From Chitinophagaceae bacterium (lineage in GTDB: Bacteria > Bacteroidota > Bacteroidia > Chitinophagales > Chitinophagaceae), in NCBI GenBank assembly GCA_017307755.1, contig JAFKGQ010000019.1, positions 170,334-234,333 of the forward strand: 64,000 nucleotides of DNA, given 5' to 3'. Of this stretch, positions 8,881 through 17,298 are shown in pieces (within the stretch, counting starts at the first letter, position 1; each line of letters opens with the position of its first letter). The notes beneath the pieces were generated by a model. It ran no database searches, had not been told where the DNA came from, and was given only the letters and a program-made list of their open reading frames with translations. The translations under genes were made by a program, and so were the position numbers.

Positions 8881-8914
8881 TGACAAGCTTCATAGAATGT
8901 CCTGACAGTCGTCG
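8881..8914. promoter_or_regulatory. Tandem TGA-N6-TCA operator C2 (for hsp20)
   Basis: TGACAAGCTTCA (8881-8892) is perfect and TGACAGTCGTCG (8903-8914) has one mismatch; the spacing is 22 bp. A perfect -7 element TATATTTG (8939-8946) lies 34 bp from the proximal centre. The predicted leader is about 37 nt, long enough for the strong ribosome site before hsp20. Confidence 0.78.
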
Positions 8915-8987
8915 TTGACAGGGTCATGGGCACAAGGATATATTTGTATCGTAATTTCTTTATCAACAAAAAACAAAAGGAGGAAAT

Positions 8988-9443
8988 ATGTCTCTCAGAA
9001 CTTTAGCTAAAAGGGGTGAATCGGTCCCCGCTCTTCTCAATGATTTCTTCAGACCATGGGAATCTTTGTTCGATCTTAACGGAGGCTCGCTGCTCAACAA
9101 TCTCCGTACCTTCAATGTTCCCGCTGCCAACATCACCGAGAACAAGGACAATTTCGAGGTCAGCCTGGCCGCACCCGGTATGAAAAAAGACGATTTCAAC
9201 ATCGACGTGGAAGGTAATGTGATGACTATCAGTGCTGAAAAAGAAGAAAAGAAAGAGGAAAAGGATGAACGTTACAGCCGCAGGGAATTCAACTACACTT
9301 CTTTCTCCCGGAGCTTTACCCTGCCCGAAGGGGTCAACAAGGAAAAGATCGATGCCTCCTATGACAATGGACTTCTTAAACTAATACTGCCAAAAACCGA
9401 AGAAGCAAAAAAACTTTCGGCCAAACATATTACAGTGAAATAG
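8988..9443 (+). CDS. Hsp20/alpha-crystallin small heat-shock protein
   Basis: The protein is 151 residues with a central alpha-crystallin domain (about 38-140): VPAANITENKDNFEVSLAAPG, then the A-x-x-x-n-G-v-L motif as SYDNGLLKLILPK near the C-terminus. It is an ATP-independent holdase that keeps unfolding proteins soluble in the cytoplasm. The ribosome site AGGAGGAAAT just before the ATG is unusually strong for this phylum and suggests very high expression. It is a single gene, with operator C2 upstream and a strong terminator 20 bp after the stop. It parallels HspX (Acr), the hallmark of the mycobacterial dormancy regulon. Confidence 0.95.
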   Translation: MSLRTLAKRGESVPALLNDFFRPWESLFDLNGGSLLNNLRTFNVPAANITENKDNFEVSLAAPGMKKDDFNIDVEGNVMTISAEKEEKKEEKDERYSRREFNYTSFSRSFTLPEGVNKEKIDASYDNGLLKLILPKTEEAKKLSAKHITVK

Positions 9444-9462
9444 GCAGTCCATCGGGTGGTTA

Positions 9463-9494
9463 CCCCGTCGTGATCACGGCGGGGTTCTTTTTTA
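9463..9494 (+). terminator. Intrinsic terminator of hsp20
   Basis: The 11-bp arms CCCCGTCGTGA and TCACGGCGGGG pair with a single G-T wobble and are followed by TTCTTTTTT. It lies 20 bp after the hsp20 stop codon. It could also stop some readthrough from the opposite gene. Confidence 0.9.
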
Positions 9495-9504
9495 AGTGGA
9501 CCCG

Positions 9505-10560
9505 TCAATTTGCCAGACGGCTTAACCGCTCTCTATTCAGCAAATAAATCTTCCCATCCCTGATATCGATGAGCTTTTCATTGCGAAAATCGCTCAGTGT
9601 ACGGGTCAGTGATTCGGTGGCCGAGCCGATGAAATGGGAAAGGTTGTCCCGGGAAATCCCGATAGAGATATCCTCGCCATCACCTTCGGGGAACTTTGCC
9701 ACCAGTTGCAGCAGGCCGTTAGCCACTCTTTTTCGAAGGGAATTATATGCCAGGTTGACAAGGCTATGTTCCTGGGTTTTTACATCCCGTGCCAGGAGAT
9801 CGATGAAATACTGGGCCACACGGCTGTCGGCCGTCATGAGATCGATAAACTCCTGTTTGGGTATCAGCATCAACGCCCCTTCGTCCAGCACCTGGGTATT
9901 GTCCTGGTAATTGATGTCCTGCAGAAGTGCCGTGTATCCAAGAAATTCGCCGCCGCCTGCGATATTGGTAATGAATTCCTTGCCATCGGGATGGATCCGG
10001 TAGACCTTGATCTTTCCGGTCACCAGGTAGTAAAGGGCGGTGGGTCGTTGTCCTTCCTGGTAGATCATCTGTTTCTTATGAAAAAAATGGATATCCCGCA
10101 GATCGGGCTGCAGCCGGAGGAGTTCCCTGATGGACGCCGGTCGCAACTCCCCGGGCAATGGAGATCTTTGCGCGGCAGCTGTCTGACGTAGCTGCCGTTT
10201 CTTAAAACAGGATTCCACTGCCTTCAGCAGTTCAATACCTTCGAAGGGCTTAGAGAGATAATCATCTGCTCCCGCCGTCATTGCCTTTCTGATCTGTTCT
10301 TTTTCCGTAGAGGCCGTAAGGAAGATAAATGGAATGCAGGAAGTCCGGGGATGCCTGTGTAACGAATGCAAAACTTCATATCCGTCCAGGCCGGGCATGG
10401 CAATATCGCAAATGATGAGGTCGGGCGTCGCCCCAAGGGCCAATTCTACTCCGGAAAGACCATCTTCTGCCCTTAAGACCTCATAATTCGACAACTGAAG
10501 TATTTCTGCGATGTTATCTCTTATTTCAGGCTCGTCCTCGATGACCAGTATCTTTTTCAT
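9505..10560 (-). CDS. Receiver-CRP fusion transcription regulator (paralogue 1)
   Basis: The protein is 351 residues. A response-regulator receiver (1-120) has acidic residues at 8-10 and phospho-acceptor D52 (LIICDIAMPGLDG); a cyclic-nucleotide-binding-like beta domain (about 165-280) and a Crp-type winged helix (about 290-351) follow. The recognition helix reads ATESLTRTLSDF, with E and R four residues apart as in CRP and FNR, predicting TGA half-sites. The phosphate-cassette R-S/T of cAMP binders is not visible and there is no FNR-type cysteine cluster, so input probably comes through phosphorylation. It is the last gene of the operon starting at 12891, overlapping the PfkB gene by 35 nt. 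The paralogue at 28808 has a nearly identical DNA-reading helix. Confidence 0.88.
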   Translation of the reverse strand: MKKILVIEDEPEIRDNIAEILQLSNYEVLRAEDGLSGVELALGATPDLIICDIAMPGLDGYEVLHSLHRHPRTSCIPFIFLTASTEKEQIRKAMTAGADDYLSKPFEGIELLKAVESCFKKRQLRQTAAAQRSPLPGELRPASIRELLRLQPDLRDIHFFHKKQMIYQEGQRPTALYYLVTGKIKVYRIHPDGKEFITNIAGGGEFLGYTALLQDINYQDNTQVLDEGALMLIPKQEFIDLMTADSRVAQYFIDLLARDVKTQEHSLVNLAYNSLRKRVANGLLQLVAKFPEGDGEDISIGISRDNLSHFIGSATESLTRTLSDFRNEKLIDIRDGKIYLLNRERLSRLAN

Positions 10561-11497
10561 GCATTTTTGTTTTATCCATCATTTGCAGAACAATCTTTTC
10601 CACCTCGTCTTTTTTACAAAGCGTTGTACCGGGATGCATGGTAGCCGCCGAACCACAGGCGACACCATATTCCACCGCCTCGGACAGCGGTCGGCCTTTG
10701 GACAAGCTCAGGACGATGCCCGCAACCATACTGTCACCTGCGCCCACTGTGCTTATGGTCTTTACCATGGGCGCACGGATATGCCCATGTTGCTCCCCTG
10801 ACATCCAAAGGGCGCCGCGTGGCCCCAGCGATACGACCACGGACCTGATACCTGAGTTTAAAAGACGGCGGGCCGCAAATTCAATTTCCGCGAGGGATGA
10901 CAGATCCCCGGCACCTGTAAAGGACGCCAGCTCATGCACGCTGAGCTTGATCAGGTCGGGCTTACAGACGGCAGCCTTTTTTAACGCTTCGCCTGACGTG
11001 TCCACCACCAGCATCGCCTTTTTACTTTGCGCTATCGTTTTTAAGTCCTTAAATACCTCGGGGAGAATACCCATCGGAAGACTTCCGCTGACAACCAGGT
11101 AGTCCAGTTGGGACTGACTGCTGACGGCCGACAGCAAGGCATTGCAGGCGGTGGCATCCAGCTTCGGACCGGGCATATTAAATCTGTATTGACAGCCCGT
11201 AGAGTGTTCCGTGACAATGACATTCTCTCTGGTATTGCCTTCAATGTCTGCCGAAATAAAAGCCACATTTTCCCCCGAAAGCAGTCCTTTTAATTTCCGG
11301 CCGTTATCCCCGCCACAGGGGAATAACGCAGTCGCATGACCACCCAGCTTTGTAATAGCCCTGGCTACATTGATACCCCCGCCTCCCGGCTGTACCAGCG
11401 GCTCGCTGCACCGCAGCTTGACCTCGGGCTGCAACGCTTCGACAGAGGTATTGATATCGATGCAGGGGTTGAACGTTAATGTAAAAATGGCAGGCAT
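10526..11497 (-). CDS. pfkB: PfkB-family hexose-phosphate kinase (1-phosphofructokinase/PfkB type)
   Basis: This 323-residue ribokinase-fold enzyme starts with the TLTFNPCIDI opening of the 1-phosphofructokinase/tagatose kinase group. The sugar-site motif GGGGINVARA lies near residue 38. The C-terminal signature TVGAGDSMVAG carries the catalytic aspartate. It likely phosphorylates fructose-6-phosphate or fructose-1-phosphate with ATP. It begins 9 bp after a universal stress gene and overlaps the downstream receiver-CRP gene. PfkB next to stress-protein genes under a hypoxia regulator is also seen in mycobacteria (Rv2029c), so it may support glycolytic ATP when respiration stops. Confidence 0.87.
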   Translation of the reverse strand: MPAIFTLTFNPCIDINTSVEALQPEVKLRCSEPLVQPGGGGINVARAITKLGGHATALFPCGGDNGRKLKGLLSGENVAFISADIEGNTRENVIVTEHSTGCQYRFNMPGPKLDATACNALLSAVSSQSQLDYLVVSGSLPMGILPEVFKDLKTIAQSKKAMLVVDTSGEALKKAAVCKPDLIKLSVHELASFTGAGDLSSLAEIEFAARRLLNSGIRSVVVSLGPRGALWMSGEQHGHIRAPMVKTISTVGAGDSMVAGIVLSLSKGRPLSEAVEYGVACGSAATMHPGTTLCKKDEVEKIVLQMMDKTKMHEKDTGHRGRA

Positions 11498-11506
11498 AAA
11501 GAGAAT

Positions 11507-12337
11507 TTAATGCGCTATAAATACAGGTATCTTATGTTCCCTGATCACCTCTGCTACAAAGCTCCGGTTGAACAATTGCGACACTTCTCCCCGGCCAAAG
11601 CCCCCTGCTACCAGCCATGGCTTTTGACGGGCGGGCAGCCACGTTGAAAAGAAATCCCGGTGGTTGATCCGCAGGTTCAACAGCCGGCAGTGAGTGAAAT
11701 AGGTCGATGCCAGCTCTTCGATGTACTCCTGGTCCGGCAATGGTGCATCCCTTTCTCCATCCAGGTGGACAAGCGTTATTTCCCTGCCGGCAAATTCCGG
11801 GAAAAGACGGGCAAACTGTTTAATGGCCGTCACTGACGCGGGTGTTCCATCATAAGCAAGGACGATATTCTCCGGCATGTAAGCCGCGTCGGGCAACAGC
11901 AGTACCGGGCACTCGGCAGTATGCAGGATATCTTTCATATAGGTATTGGGCTGTCGGCTGTCGATATTGTCAAAAAAATGCGTACCGCTCAACAGCATCA
12001 GGTCGGAAAAACGCGCCTCCTTACGGATAAGAGGGAGTGCAAAGTCCAGCCTGTCCTTGTGGATGGTCAACCTGATGGAATAAGCCCTGCAGAATTCTTC
12101 CAGCCGGGCGCCATTCCTGGCAACGATCGCATCTTCATCAGGGATCTCCGGGACAAAAACGGCGCCCGCAATACCGCCGGCCATTGACCATAACGCCGAA
12201 TAGTCCACTTCAGGGACAAAGGTTGCGCTTAGCCATACAGGTGAAAGTTCGTTCAGTTTGCGCACCAATTCCAGGCTTTCCTGCGGGAAATGGTCGCCCT
12301 CGAAAGGTATAGCGATCTTCTTGGTGATGTATCTCAT
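11507..12337 (-). CDS. Universal stress protein, two divergent UspA domains
   Basis: The protein is 276 residues from ATG 12337 (MRYITKKIAIPFEGD); an upstream extension to 12454 is open but lacks the family start. Both halves look like UspA folds, but neither keeps the nucleotide motif. Domain 2 shows GGFGRGEVSQLFNRS, where the last glycine is replaced by arginine. It is therefore probably a non-ATP-binding type that acts by dimerisation. It is the third gene in the operon from 12891 and lies 9 bp before pfkB. It shares the G-to-R change with the USP at 16459. Confidence 0.82.
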   Translation of the reverse strand: MRYITKKIAIPFEGDHFPQESLELVRKLNELSPVWLSATFVPEVDYSALWSMAGGIAGAVFVPEIPDEDAIVARNGARLEEFCRAYSIRLTIHKDRLDFALPLIRKEARFSDLMLLSGTHFFDNIDSRQPNTYMKDILHTAECPVLLLPDAAYMPENIVLAYDGTPASVTAIKQFARLFPEFAGREITLVHLDGERDAPLPDQEYIEELASTYFTHCRLLNLRINHRDFFSTWLPARQKPWLVAGGFGRGEVSQLFNRSFVAEVIREHKIPVFIAH

Positions 12338-12350
12338 AATAAACGTTTGA

Positions 12351-12548
12351 TCATTTTGATAATATTTTTTTTCCGATCCATGTCGTGCAGGAAGCAAGAG
12401 CTTCCCTGGCCAGCGTAGCCGGCTGAAATTCCCGGCAAAGCGTCTGCCAGTCATGACGGATGGTCTTTTCCATCTCCTCCCGCTGCCGGAGAAGCCGCAG
12501 TTGCTCTTTATACAAGTGCGAAATGCGTTTAATCTTTCTCATATTCAT
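12351..12548 (-). CDS. Small basic protein downstream of a YqjE-like gene
   Basis: This ORF encodes about 63-65 residues from ATG 12548 or 12542 (MRKIKRISHLYKEQ), very rich in Lys, Arg and Glu, with a predicted amphipathic helix and no membrane segment. Its start overlaps the end of the YqjE-like gene by 14-20 nt, and the stop is 13 bp before the USP start, so it sits tightly in the operon. E. coli has yqjD-yqjE-yqjK, where a short charged protein also follows yqjE. The positional analogy is suggestive, but homology is not shown. Function unknown. Confidence 0.6.
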   Translation of the reverse strand: MNMRKIKRISHLYKEQLRLLRQREEMEKTIRHDWQTLCREFQPATLAREALASCTTWIGKKILSK

Positions 12549-12891
12549 TATTGTTTTTAAAAAGTTGGCGGATGATGGCATTCATGATAGGTACCCGGAT
12601 CAGCCTTTCTTTTGCTACCCACACCAGGAGGCCGGCCAGAAAATAAAAGACCGCCACCAGGAGGAACCCCAGCCAGTAGCTTTTCAACCAGGTCCCGATG
12701 GCAATCGCACCGGCTGCACTGGCGAAAATGAGGCAGAGCAGGAAAATAATATTGACTACGGTCGCGGCGATCACCATGGCCATTACGGTGGAAACCCTTT
12801 CAGCAACAGCCAGCTTTGCTTCCTCCACACGGATATTTATATATTCGCGGGTATGATCGAAAAGGTCTTCGACTTTTTTCAGATCTTCCAT
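12529..12891 (-). CDS. YqjE-like membrane protein (phage holin superfamily III type)
   Basis: The protein is 120 residues. The amphipathic N-terminal helix (MEDLKKVEDLFDHTREYI) has the charged heptad look of YqjE-like proteins. It is followed by two strong membrane segments (about 38-62 and 73-95) and a basic, cytosolic C-terminal tail. The family is often annotated as phage holin, but the context is chromosomal and stress-related, not phage. It is the first gene of the operon YqjE-like / small basic protein / USP / pfkB / receiver-CRP, with operator D 48 bp upstream and TAGTTTTA (minus, 12909-12916) as -7 element. Confidence 0.75.
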   Translation of the reverse strand: MEDLKKVEDLFDHTREYINIRVEEAKLAVAERVSTVMAMVIAATVVNIIFLLCLIFASAAGAIAIGTWLKSYWLGFLLVAVFYFLAGLLVWVAKERLIRVPIMNAIIRQLFKNNNEYEKD

Positions 12892-12939
12892 GACGATGAA
12901 ATTTTATTTAAAACTAATTCGTAGCCAGGGCAGAATGAC

Positions 12940-12973
12940 TGACCTGTATCATTTCAATAAATGATATATGTCT
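12940..12973. promoter_or_regulatory. Tandem TGA-N6-TCA operator D (YqjE-like operon)
   Basis: TGACCTGTATCA (12940-12951) is perfect and TGATATATGTCT (12962-12973) has one mismatch; they are 22 bp apart. The -7 element TAGTTTTA (minus strand, 12909-12916) is exactly 33 bp from the proximal centre. The operator overlaps the stop codon and last codons of the L,D-transpeptidase gene, so it sits inside coding sequence yet keeps its spacing. Confidence 0.82.
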
Positions 12974-14079
12974 CTATAAAAGCTGAGCTTGCCGTCGGCA
13001 TCGATGTCGGCGGTCAGGTATACCACAAAGACGGGAACGGGCTTTTCCAGGTACAAAGGCCGGGGTTGTTGGTCTTTGAGCCCCGCGGCAAGAAATGTGG
13101 TATCCAGCTTATCACCCAATAAGGCCGCTCCCAGTTCAAACGGCTTTTCCAGCCGGATGCATCCATGGCTGAAGTAACGGCTGGTTGAGCGAAAGGCCGC
13201 TTTCAGATTAGTGTCGTGCATATATACATCGTAAGGGCTGGTGAGATTGAATTTGATGACTCCCAGGGCATTGTCGCATCCCGTAGATTGGCGCATGGCA
13301 TAAGGGAAATTATCCCTGTTCCATCTGCCCCAGTCGACGGATGTTGGGTCTATGATCCTTCCCCGGCTATCCAGCAGTTGGATATTCATGGTTTCTGCCA
13401 GCGCGGGGAGACGTTTGAGCATGGGCAGGAACTCGTTCACCGCGATCTTGCGGGGTATATTCCAATAAGGATACAGGATGACCTTGTCGCACCAGGCAGC
13501 AAACCGTGGGGTACGTGTTGAGGGTTTTCCAGCCACCACTTTCATTCGCAGCCGGAGGGTATCCCGTTCAAAATAACAAAGGGTCGCCGACGCGATATTG
13601 ACCACTATACAACGGGGAAAAGAATGATGATGTATCCAGCGATAAAAGTTCAGGGCCGGCGCCAACTGACGGATCTTATCTTTGTCGTCTGCCGCCAGGG
13701 CACGGATCAATCCCTCCTTTAGCGTATCGTAGGCTGTTGTTCCCGGAAGGAACTGCATGGCCAGTTGCCGCAACTGGGCGGATGTACGCACCCGTGAAAT
13801 ATCTTCAGCAAGTATACGGTCCTCCTCTTGATCGTATAATGTACTGATGCCATCATAGCTCACCTGCTCATAGATCCCTTCCCCGCTGCGGAGGGATCTC
13901 AAGAATGCGAACGCGTCGCCCGGCTTGTATCGGACACTGTCGAGCCCCTGGAACACCGCACTGTCAATAAGGGATGATAATTCATTTCTCAAAGAGACGG
14001 CGGAAGAATCCTGCCCATGGGACCAGATTGCTCCCACCATCAACCCAACCGCTGTCATATAAGCCCGCGCACGGATCAT
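12949..14079 (-). CDS. L,D-transpeptidase (YkuD domain), exported
   Basis: The 376-residue protein has an N-terminal signal-like segment (YMTAVGLMVGAIWSHGQ). A long N-terminal domain is followed by a YkuD catalytic domain (about 160-330) with the active-site motif SHGCIRLEKP; cysteine is the nucleophile. Such enzymes make 3-3 peptidoglycan cross-links or attach lipoproteins in the periplasm, giving beta-lactam-tolerant walls in non-growing cells. Start ATG 14079 overlaps the PEP synthase stop by 4 nt (ATGA), so it is translationally coupled as the third gene of the USP / PEP synthase / L,D-transpeptidase operon under operator E. The overall size resembles the YcbB-like group. Confidence 0.88.
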   Translation of the reverse strand: MIRARAYMTAVGLMVGAIWSHGQDSSAVSLRNELSSLIDSAVFQGLDSVRYKPGDAFAFLRSLRSGEGIYEQVSYDGISTLYDQEEDRILAEDISRVRTSAQLRQLAMQFLPGTTAYDTLKEGLIRALAADDKDKIRQLAPALNFYRWIHHHSFPRCIVVNIASATLCYFERDTLRLRMKVVAGKPSTRTPRFAAWCDKVILYPYWNIPRKIAVNEFLPMLKRLPALAETMNIQLLDSRGRIIDPTSVDWGRWNRDNFPYAMRQSTGCDNALGVIKFNLTSPYDVYMHDTNLKAAFRSTSRYFSHGCIRLEKPFELGAALLGDKLDTTFLAAGLKDQQPRPLYLEKPVPVFVVYLTADIDADGKLSFYRDIYHLLK

Positions 14080-16448
14080 AGAATATGGACGTGCGATCTT
14101 TCCGCCTCGTTGATAAAACCGATACCTTTCAGTAACGCATCTGCATTAAAAGAGATGCTGTCGATGCCCAGGCCAACCAGGAATGCCGTGAATTCGGGGT
14201 AGTCGCTGGGCGCCTGGCCGCAAAGACCGATCTTCGCTCCTGCTTCGTGCGCTGCCGTAATCATGCTGCTGATCATTTTCCTGGCTGCCTTATCCTGTTC
14301 GCTGAACAGACCCGCGACAAGCGTCGAGTCGCGGTCGATACCCAGCGTCAGCTGTGTGAGGTCGTTGGACCCGATGGAAAATCCATCGAAGACCTCCGCG
14401 AACTCATCCGCCAGCAGAACGTTACTGGGTATCTCCGCCATGACATAGATCTCGAGCCCATGCGCATGTCTTTTCAGGCCATACTCCTCCATGAGTGCGA
14501 CGACCTTCCTGCCCTCTTCCACCGTGCGGCAGAAGGGGATCATCACTTTCACATTCGTCAGTCCCATCTCTTCCCTCACTTTTTGGATAGCAGCGCATTC
14601 CAGCCTGAAACCCTCCTTATACAGCGGACTGTAATAACGGCTCGCGCCCCTGAAACCAAGCATGGGGTTTTCCTCTACGGGCTCGAACGCTTTTCCACCG
14701 ATGAGGTGGGCATATTCGTTGGTCTTGAAATCACTTGTCCTTACGATCACATCCTTGGGATAGAACGCTGACGCAATAGTCGCAATTCCCGCCGCCAGCT
14801 CGTCTACAAAATATTTTCTTTTGTCGGCGCAATGGCGGGTCAGCCCGGCGATGCGATCTTTCTCCTCTCCTTCCTTCAGCTGATCGAACTTCACCAGCGC
14901 CATAGGATGTATTTTTATAAAGCTGGATATGATGAACTCCATCCGCATAAGTCCTACTCCCGCATTGGGATAAAAGGAAAGTTCGAAAGCTTTTTCCGGA
15001 TCGCCGATGATCAGCATAGGATGGGTGGACTCAGGCATGGTGATCTTTCTAAGATCGACTTCTTTTTCCGACCATGATGCTTTTCCTTCGTATACAAATC
15101 CTGTCCTTCCCTCGCAGCAGGATACGGTGATGGCATCTCCATCCTTTATCTTTTCTGTAGCATCCTCCGCGCCTACGATAGCCGGCACACCCAGTTCGCG
15201 TGCAACGATGGCGGCATGGCTTGTCCTGCCACCCTTATTTGTAACAATCGCCGCCGCTCTTTTGAGGAGGGGGTCCCAGTCGGGGCTGGTAACATCTGTT
15301 ACAATGATCTCTCCATCCTTTAACTGGTCTGCCTCATCCGGAGATGTCAACAGACGGGCCCTTCCCGCGGCGATGAGCTCTCCTACGGCCTGCCCTTTGA
15401 CCAGGCAAGCACCCTTGGACGCCAGAATGAATTGCTTCACTTTCGTGGGATCCTTTCGGGACTGGACAGTTTCCGGCCTGGCCTGTACGATAAAGAGTTC
15501 ATCGGTCAATCCATCCTTGGCCCATTCGATATCCATAGGCTTGCCATAATGTTTTTCGATCTCCACCGCCCAACGGGCCAGCGTACAGACTTCCTTTTCA
15601 TTTAGGACATACTCATCTTGCAACAGGGGCGGAGTGTCCAGGTTGAATATGCCTTCACGGAGGACCAGCATCTTTTCCTTTTTTCCCAGCTTCCTGCGGA
15701 TGATCGCCTTTTTCCCCTGGTTTAACATGGGTTTAAAAACAAAAAACTCGTCGGGTGTAACTGCACCCTGTACAATGTTCTCCCCTAATCCCCATACGCC
15801 CGAAAGGTGAACGAGGTTGCGGAAGCCGGATTCCGGCTCCAGGGTAAACCCGATACCTGAACAGGCTTTATCGCTGCGGACCATCCTCTGGACACCCACG
15901 GAAAGCGCGATCTGTCGCTGCCCAAAACCATTGTCATGACGGTATTTGATGGCCCTGTCGGTATACAGGGAAGCAAAACATTTTTGTACAGCCTCCAACA
16001 CTTCCGAAGCGCCGGTAATATGAAGAAAGGATTCATGCTGCCCGGCAAAGCTGGCTTCCGGCAAATCTTCGGCCGTGGCGCTGCTGCGTACGGCAACCGC
16101 AACTGCGACATCTCCGCACATCAGCTTATACGCCCCATTAATAGCATCAGCCAGGTCGTCAGGCATGACAGCTGCCAGTAACATTTGTCTCGCGCTGGCC
16201 CCGATGACGGGCAGGTTGGTGAAATGTACAGTGTCCAGTTGCTGCATCAAATCCCTCAGCGCGGACCCCAGCTTATTATACTGGATAAAACGTTCATAGC
16301 CTGTGGCTGTGACGGCAAAACCGCCAGGCACACGGATCCCTTTGCCGGTGAGCCGGCAGTACATTTCTCCAAGGGAAGCATTCTTACCTCCTACTTCCGG
16401 TATATCCTTTATACTTATCTCGCTAAAATTTTTTATAAAAGGTGCCAT
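14076..16448 (-). CDS. ppsA: Phosphoenolpyruvate synthase
   Basis: The protein is 790 residues with the full three-domain layout: an N-terminal ATP-grasp domain starting VGGKNASLGEMY, the swivelling histidine domain GGRTSHAAIVARELG (catalytic His), and a C-terminal PEP-binding TIM barrel ending with GLCGQAPSDYPEF. It converts pyruvate, ATP and water to PEP, AMP and phosphate. It lies 10 bp after a universal stress gene and 4 nt into the L,D-transpeptidase gene. Its place in the operator-controlled island suggests it feeds gluconeogenesis or wall precursor synthesis when cells live on fermentation acids or reserves. Confidence 0.95.
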   Translation of the reverse strand: MAPFIKNFSEISIKDIPEVGGKNASLGEMYCRLTGKGIRVPGGFAVTATGYERFIQYNKLGSALRDLMQQLDTVHFTNLPVIGASARQMLLAAVMPDDLADAINGAYKLMCGDVAVAVAVRSSATAEDLPEASFAGQHESFLHITGASEVLEAVQKCFASLYTDRAIKYRHDNGFGQRQIALSVGVQRMVRSDKACSGIGFTLEPESGFRNLVHLSGVWGLGENIVQGAVTPDEFFVFKPMLNQGKKAIIRRKLGKKEKMLVLREGIFNLDTPPLLQDEYVLNEKEVCTLARWAVEIEKHYGKPMDIEWAKDGLTDELFIVQARPETVQSRKDPTKVKQFILASKGACLVKGQAVGELIAAGRARLLTSPDEADQLKDGEIIVTDVTSPDWDPLLKRAAAIVTNKGGRTSHAAIVARELGVPAIVGAEDATEKIKDGDAITVSCCEGRTGFVYEGKASWSEKEVDLRKITMPESTHPMLIIGDPEKAFELSFYPNAGVGLMRMEFIISSFIKIHPMALVKFDQLKEGEEKDRIAGLTRHCADKRKYFVDELAAGIATIASAFYPKDVIVRTSDFKTNEYAHLIGGKAFEPVEENPMLGFRGASRYYSPLYKEGFRLECAAIQKVREEMGLTNVKVMIPFCRTVEEGRKVVALMEEYGLKRHAHGLEIYVMAEIPSNVLLADEFAEVFDGFSIGSNDLTQLTLGIDRDSTLVAGLFSEQDKAARKMISSMITAAHEAGAKIGLCGQAPSDYPEFTAFLVGLGIDSISFNADALLKGIGFINEAERSHVHIL

Positions 16449-16458
16449 AAAACACGGG

Positions 16459-17298
16459 TTAATGATGAGTAATAAAAATGGGCAGGTTGACGGTCTTTAC
16501 GATGAGATGCGCATGGCTGCGTTTGAAAAAAGAGGAAAGCATGTTCCTTCCATAAGCGCCCATGACGACCATGGCATTCTTCTTTTCAATGAGATAACCG
16601 AACAGTTGGTCGGAAGGGTCCCCGGCCAGGACCTTTAACTCTACATTGGGATAATGCGCTTCCAGCCATTCTTTCATCTTGCGCTGGTGCCCGATGGCAT
16701 TGTCATCCTTTTCTTTTACCTCGACAATGGTGACCTTTTTCTGCCTCCATTCAGGAAAAAGATACGTGAACTGTTTGATGGCGAATACAGAAGAAGCCGA
16801 GCCATTATAAGCGAAGATGATCTCATCGATGCTGTGAAAACTATAAGGGGCGAGCACCACGGGGCATTCGGCCTCCTGGAGGACATCTTTTACGAATTTG
16901 TGCGGGGTGCCGTCTCTTTTTTGCGCAAAGGACGTATCTACGTCCACCACCAGCAGATCGGCAAAACGGCTCTCTTCGATCACTTCGTCTACGGGTATCC
17001 CTCTATCCCGGTGGACATGGGCGTGGATACCCCGGCAATCACAACTCTGCCGGAAGGACTTGATATTGGTTTCGGTGATCTCATTCCTGGCTCCCATGGG
17101 CGTCTCTCTGGCGTCCACCACACGTTCAGGCAGTGCCATCTCCTGAGCAATCTCGAACCTGATCGCTCCTTCCGACAGGAGGTCTTCCAGGAAGATCCCC
17201 GTCAGCCTGGAATTGGTCAGGCGGGCCAGGTAACACGCAAAATCAACGGTTTGCGTATTTATATGCTGTGCGTCCAGCGCAAGTAATATCTTTTCCAT
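16459..17298 (-). CDS. Universal stress protein, two UspA domains
   Basis: This ORF encodes about 279 residues from ATG 17298 (MEKILLALDAQH). An alternative ATG at 17313 lies inside the predicted -7 element, so it should be upstream of the transcript start; this decides the start. Domain 2 has GAYGRNMLSSFFKRS, again with Arg replacing the last Gly of the ATP motif, and domain 1 lacks the motif. It is the first gene of the USP / ppsA / L,D-transpeptidase operon and is driven by operator E, divergent from an alcohol dehydrogenase gene. Confidence 0.85.
   Translation of the reverse strand: MEKILLALDAQHINTQTVDFACYLARLTNSRLTGIFLEDLLSEGAIRFEIAQEMALPERVVDARETPMGARNEITETNIKSFRQSCDCRGIHAHVHRDRGIPVDEVIEESRFADLLVVDVDTSFAQKRDGTPHKFVKDVLQEAECPVVLAPYSFHSIDEIIFAYNGSASSVFAIKQFTYLFPEWRQKKVTIVEVKEKDDNAIGHQRKMKEWLEAHYPNVELKVLAGDPSDQLFGYLIEKKNAMVVMGAYGRNMLSSFFKRSHAHLIVKTVNLPIFITHH

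Noticed and set aside
8916..8926. TGACAGGGTCA as a further operator before hsp20
   Set aside because: The spacer is 5 rather than 6 bases and it does not fit the 22-bp register of the adjacent pair.
9505..10560. Receiver-CRP protein as a classical FNR oxygen sensor
   Set aside because: There is no N-terminal cysteine cluster for a [4Fe-4S] centre; the N-terminus is a receiver domain.
12529..12891. Holin-like gene as evidence of a prophage
   Set aside because: There are no other phage genes nearby; the YqjE-like family is chromosomal and the gene heads a stress operon.
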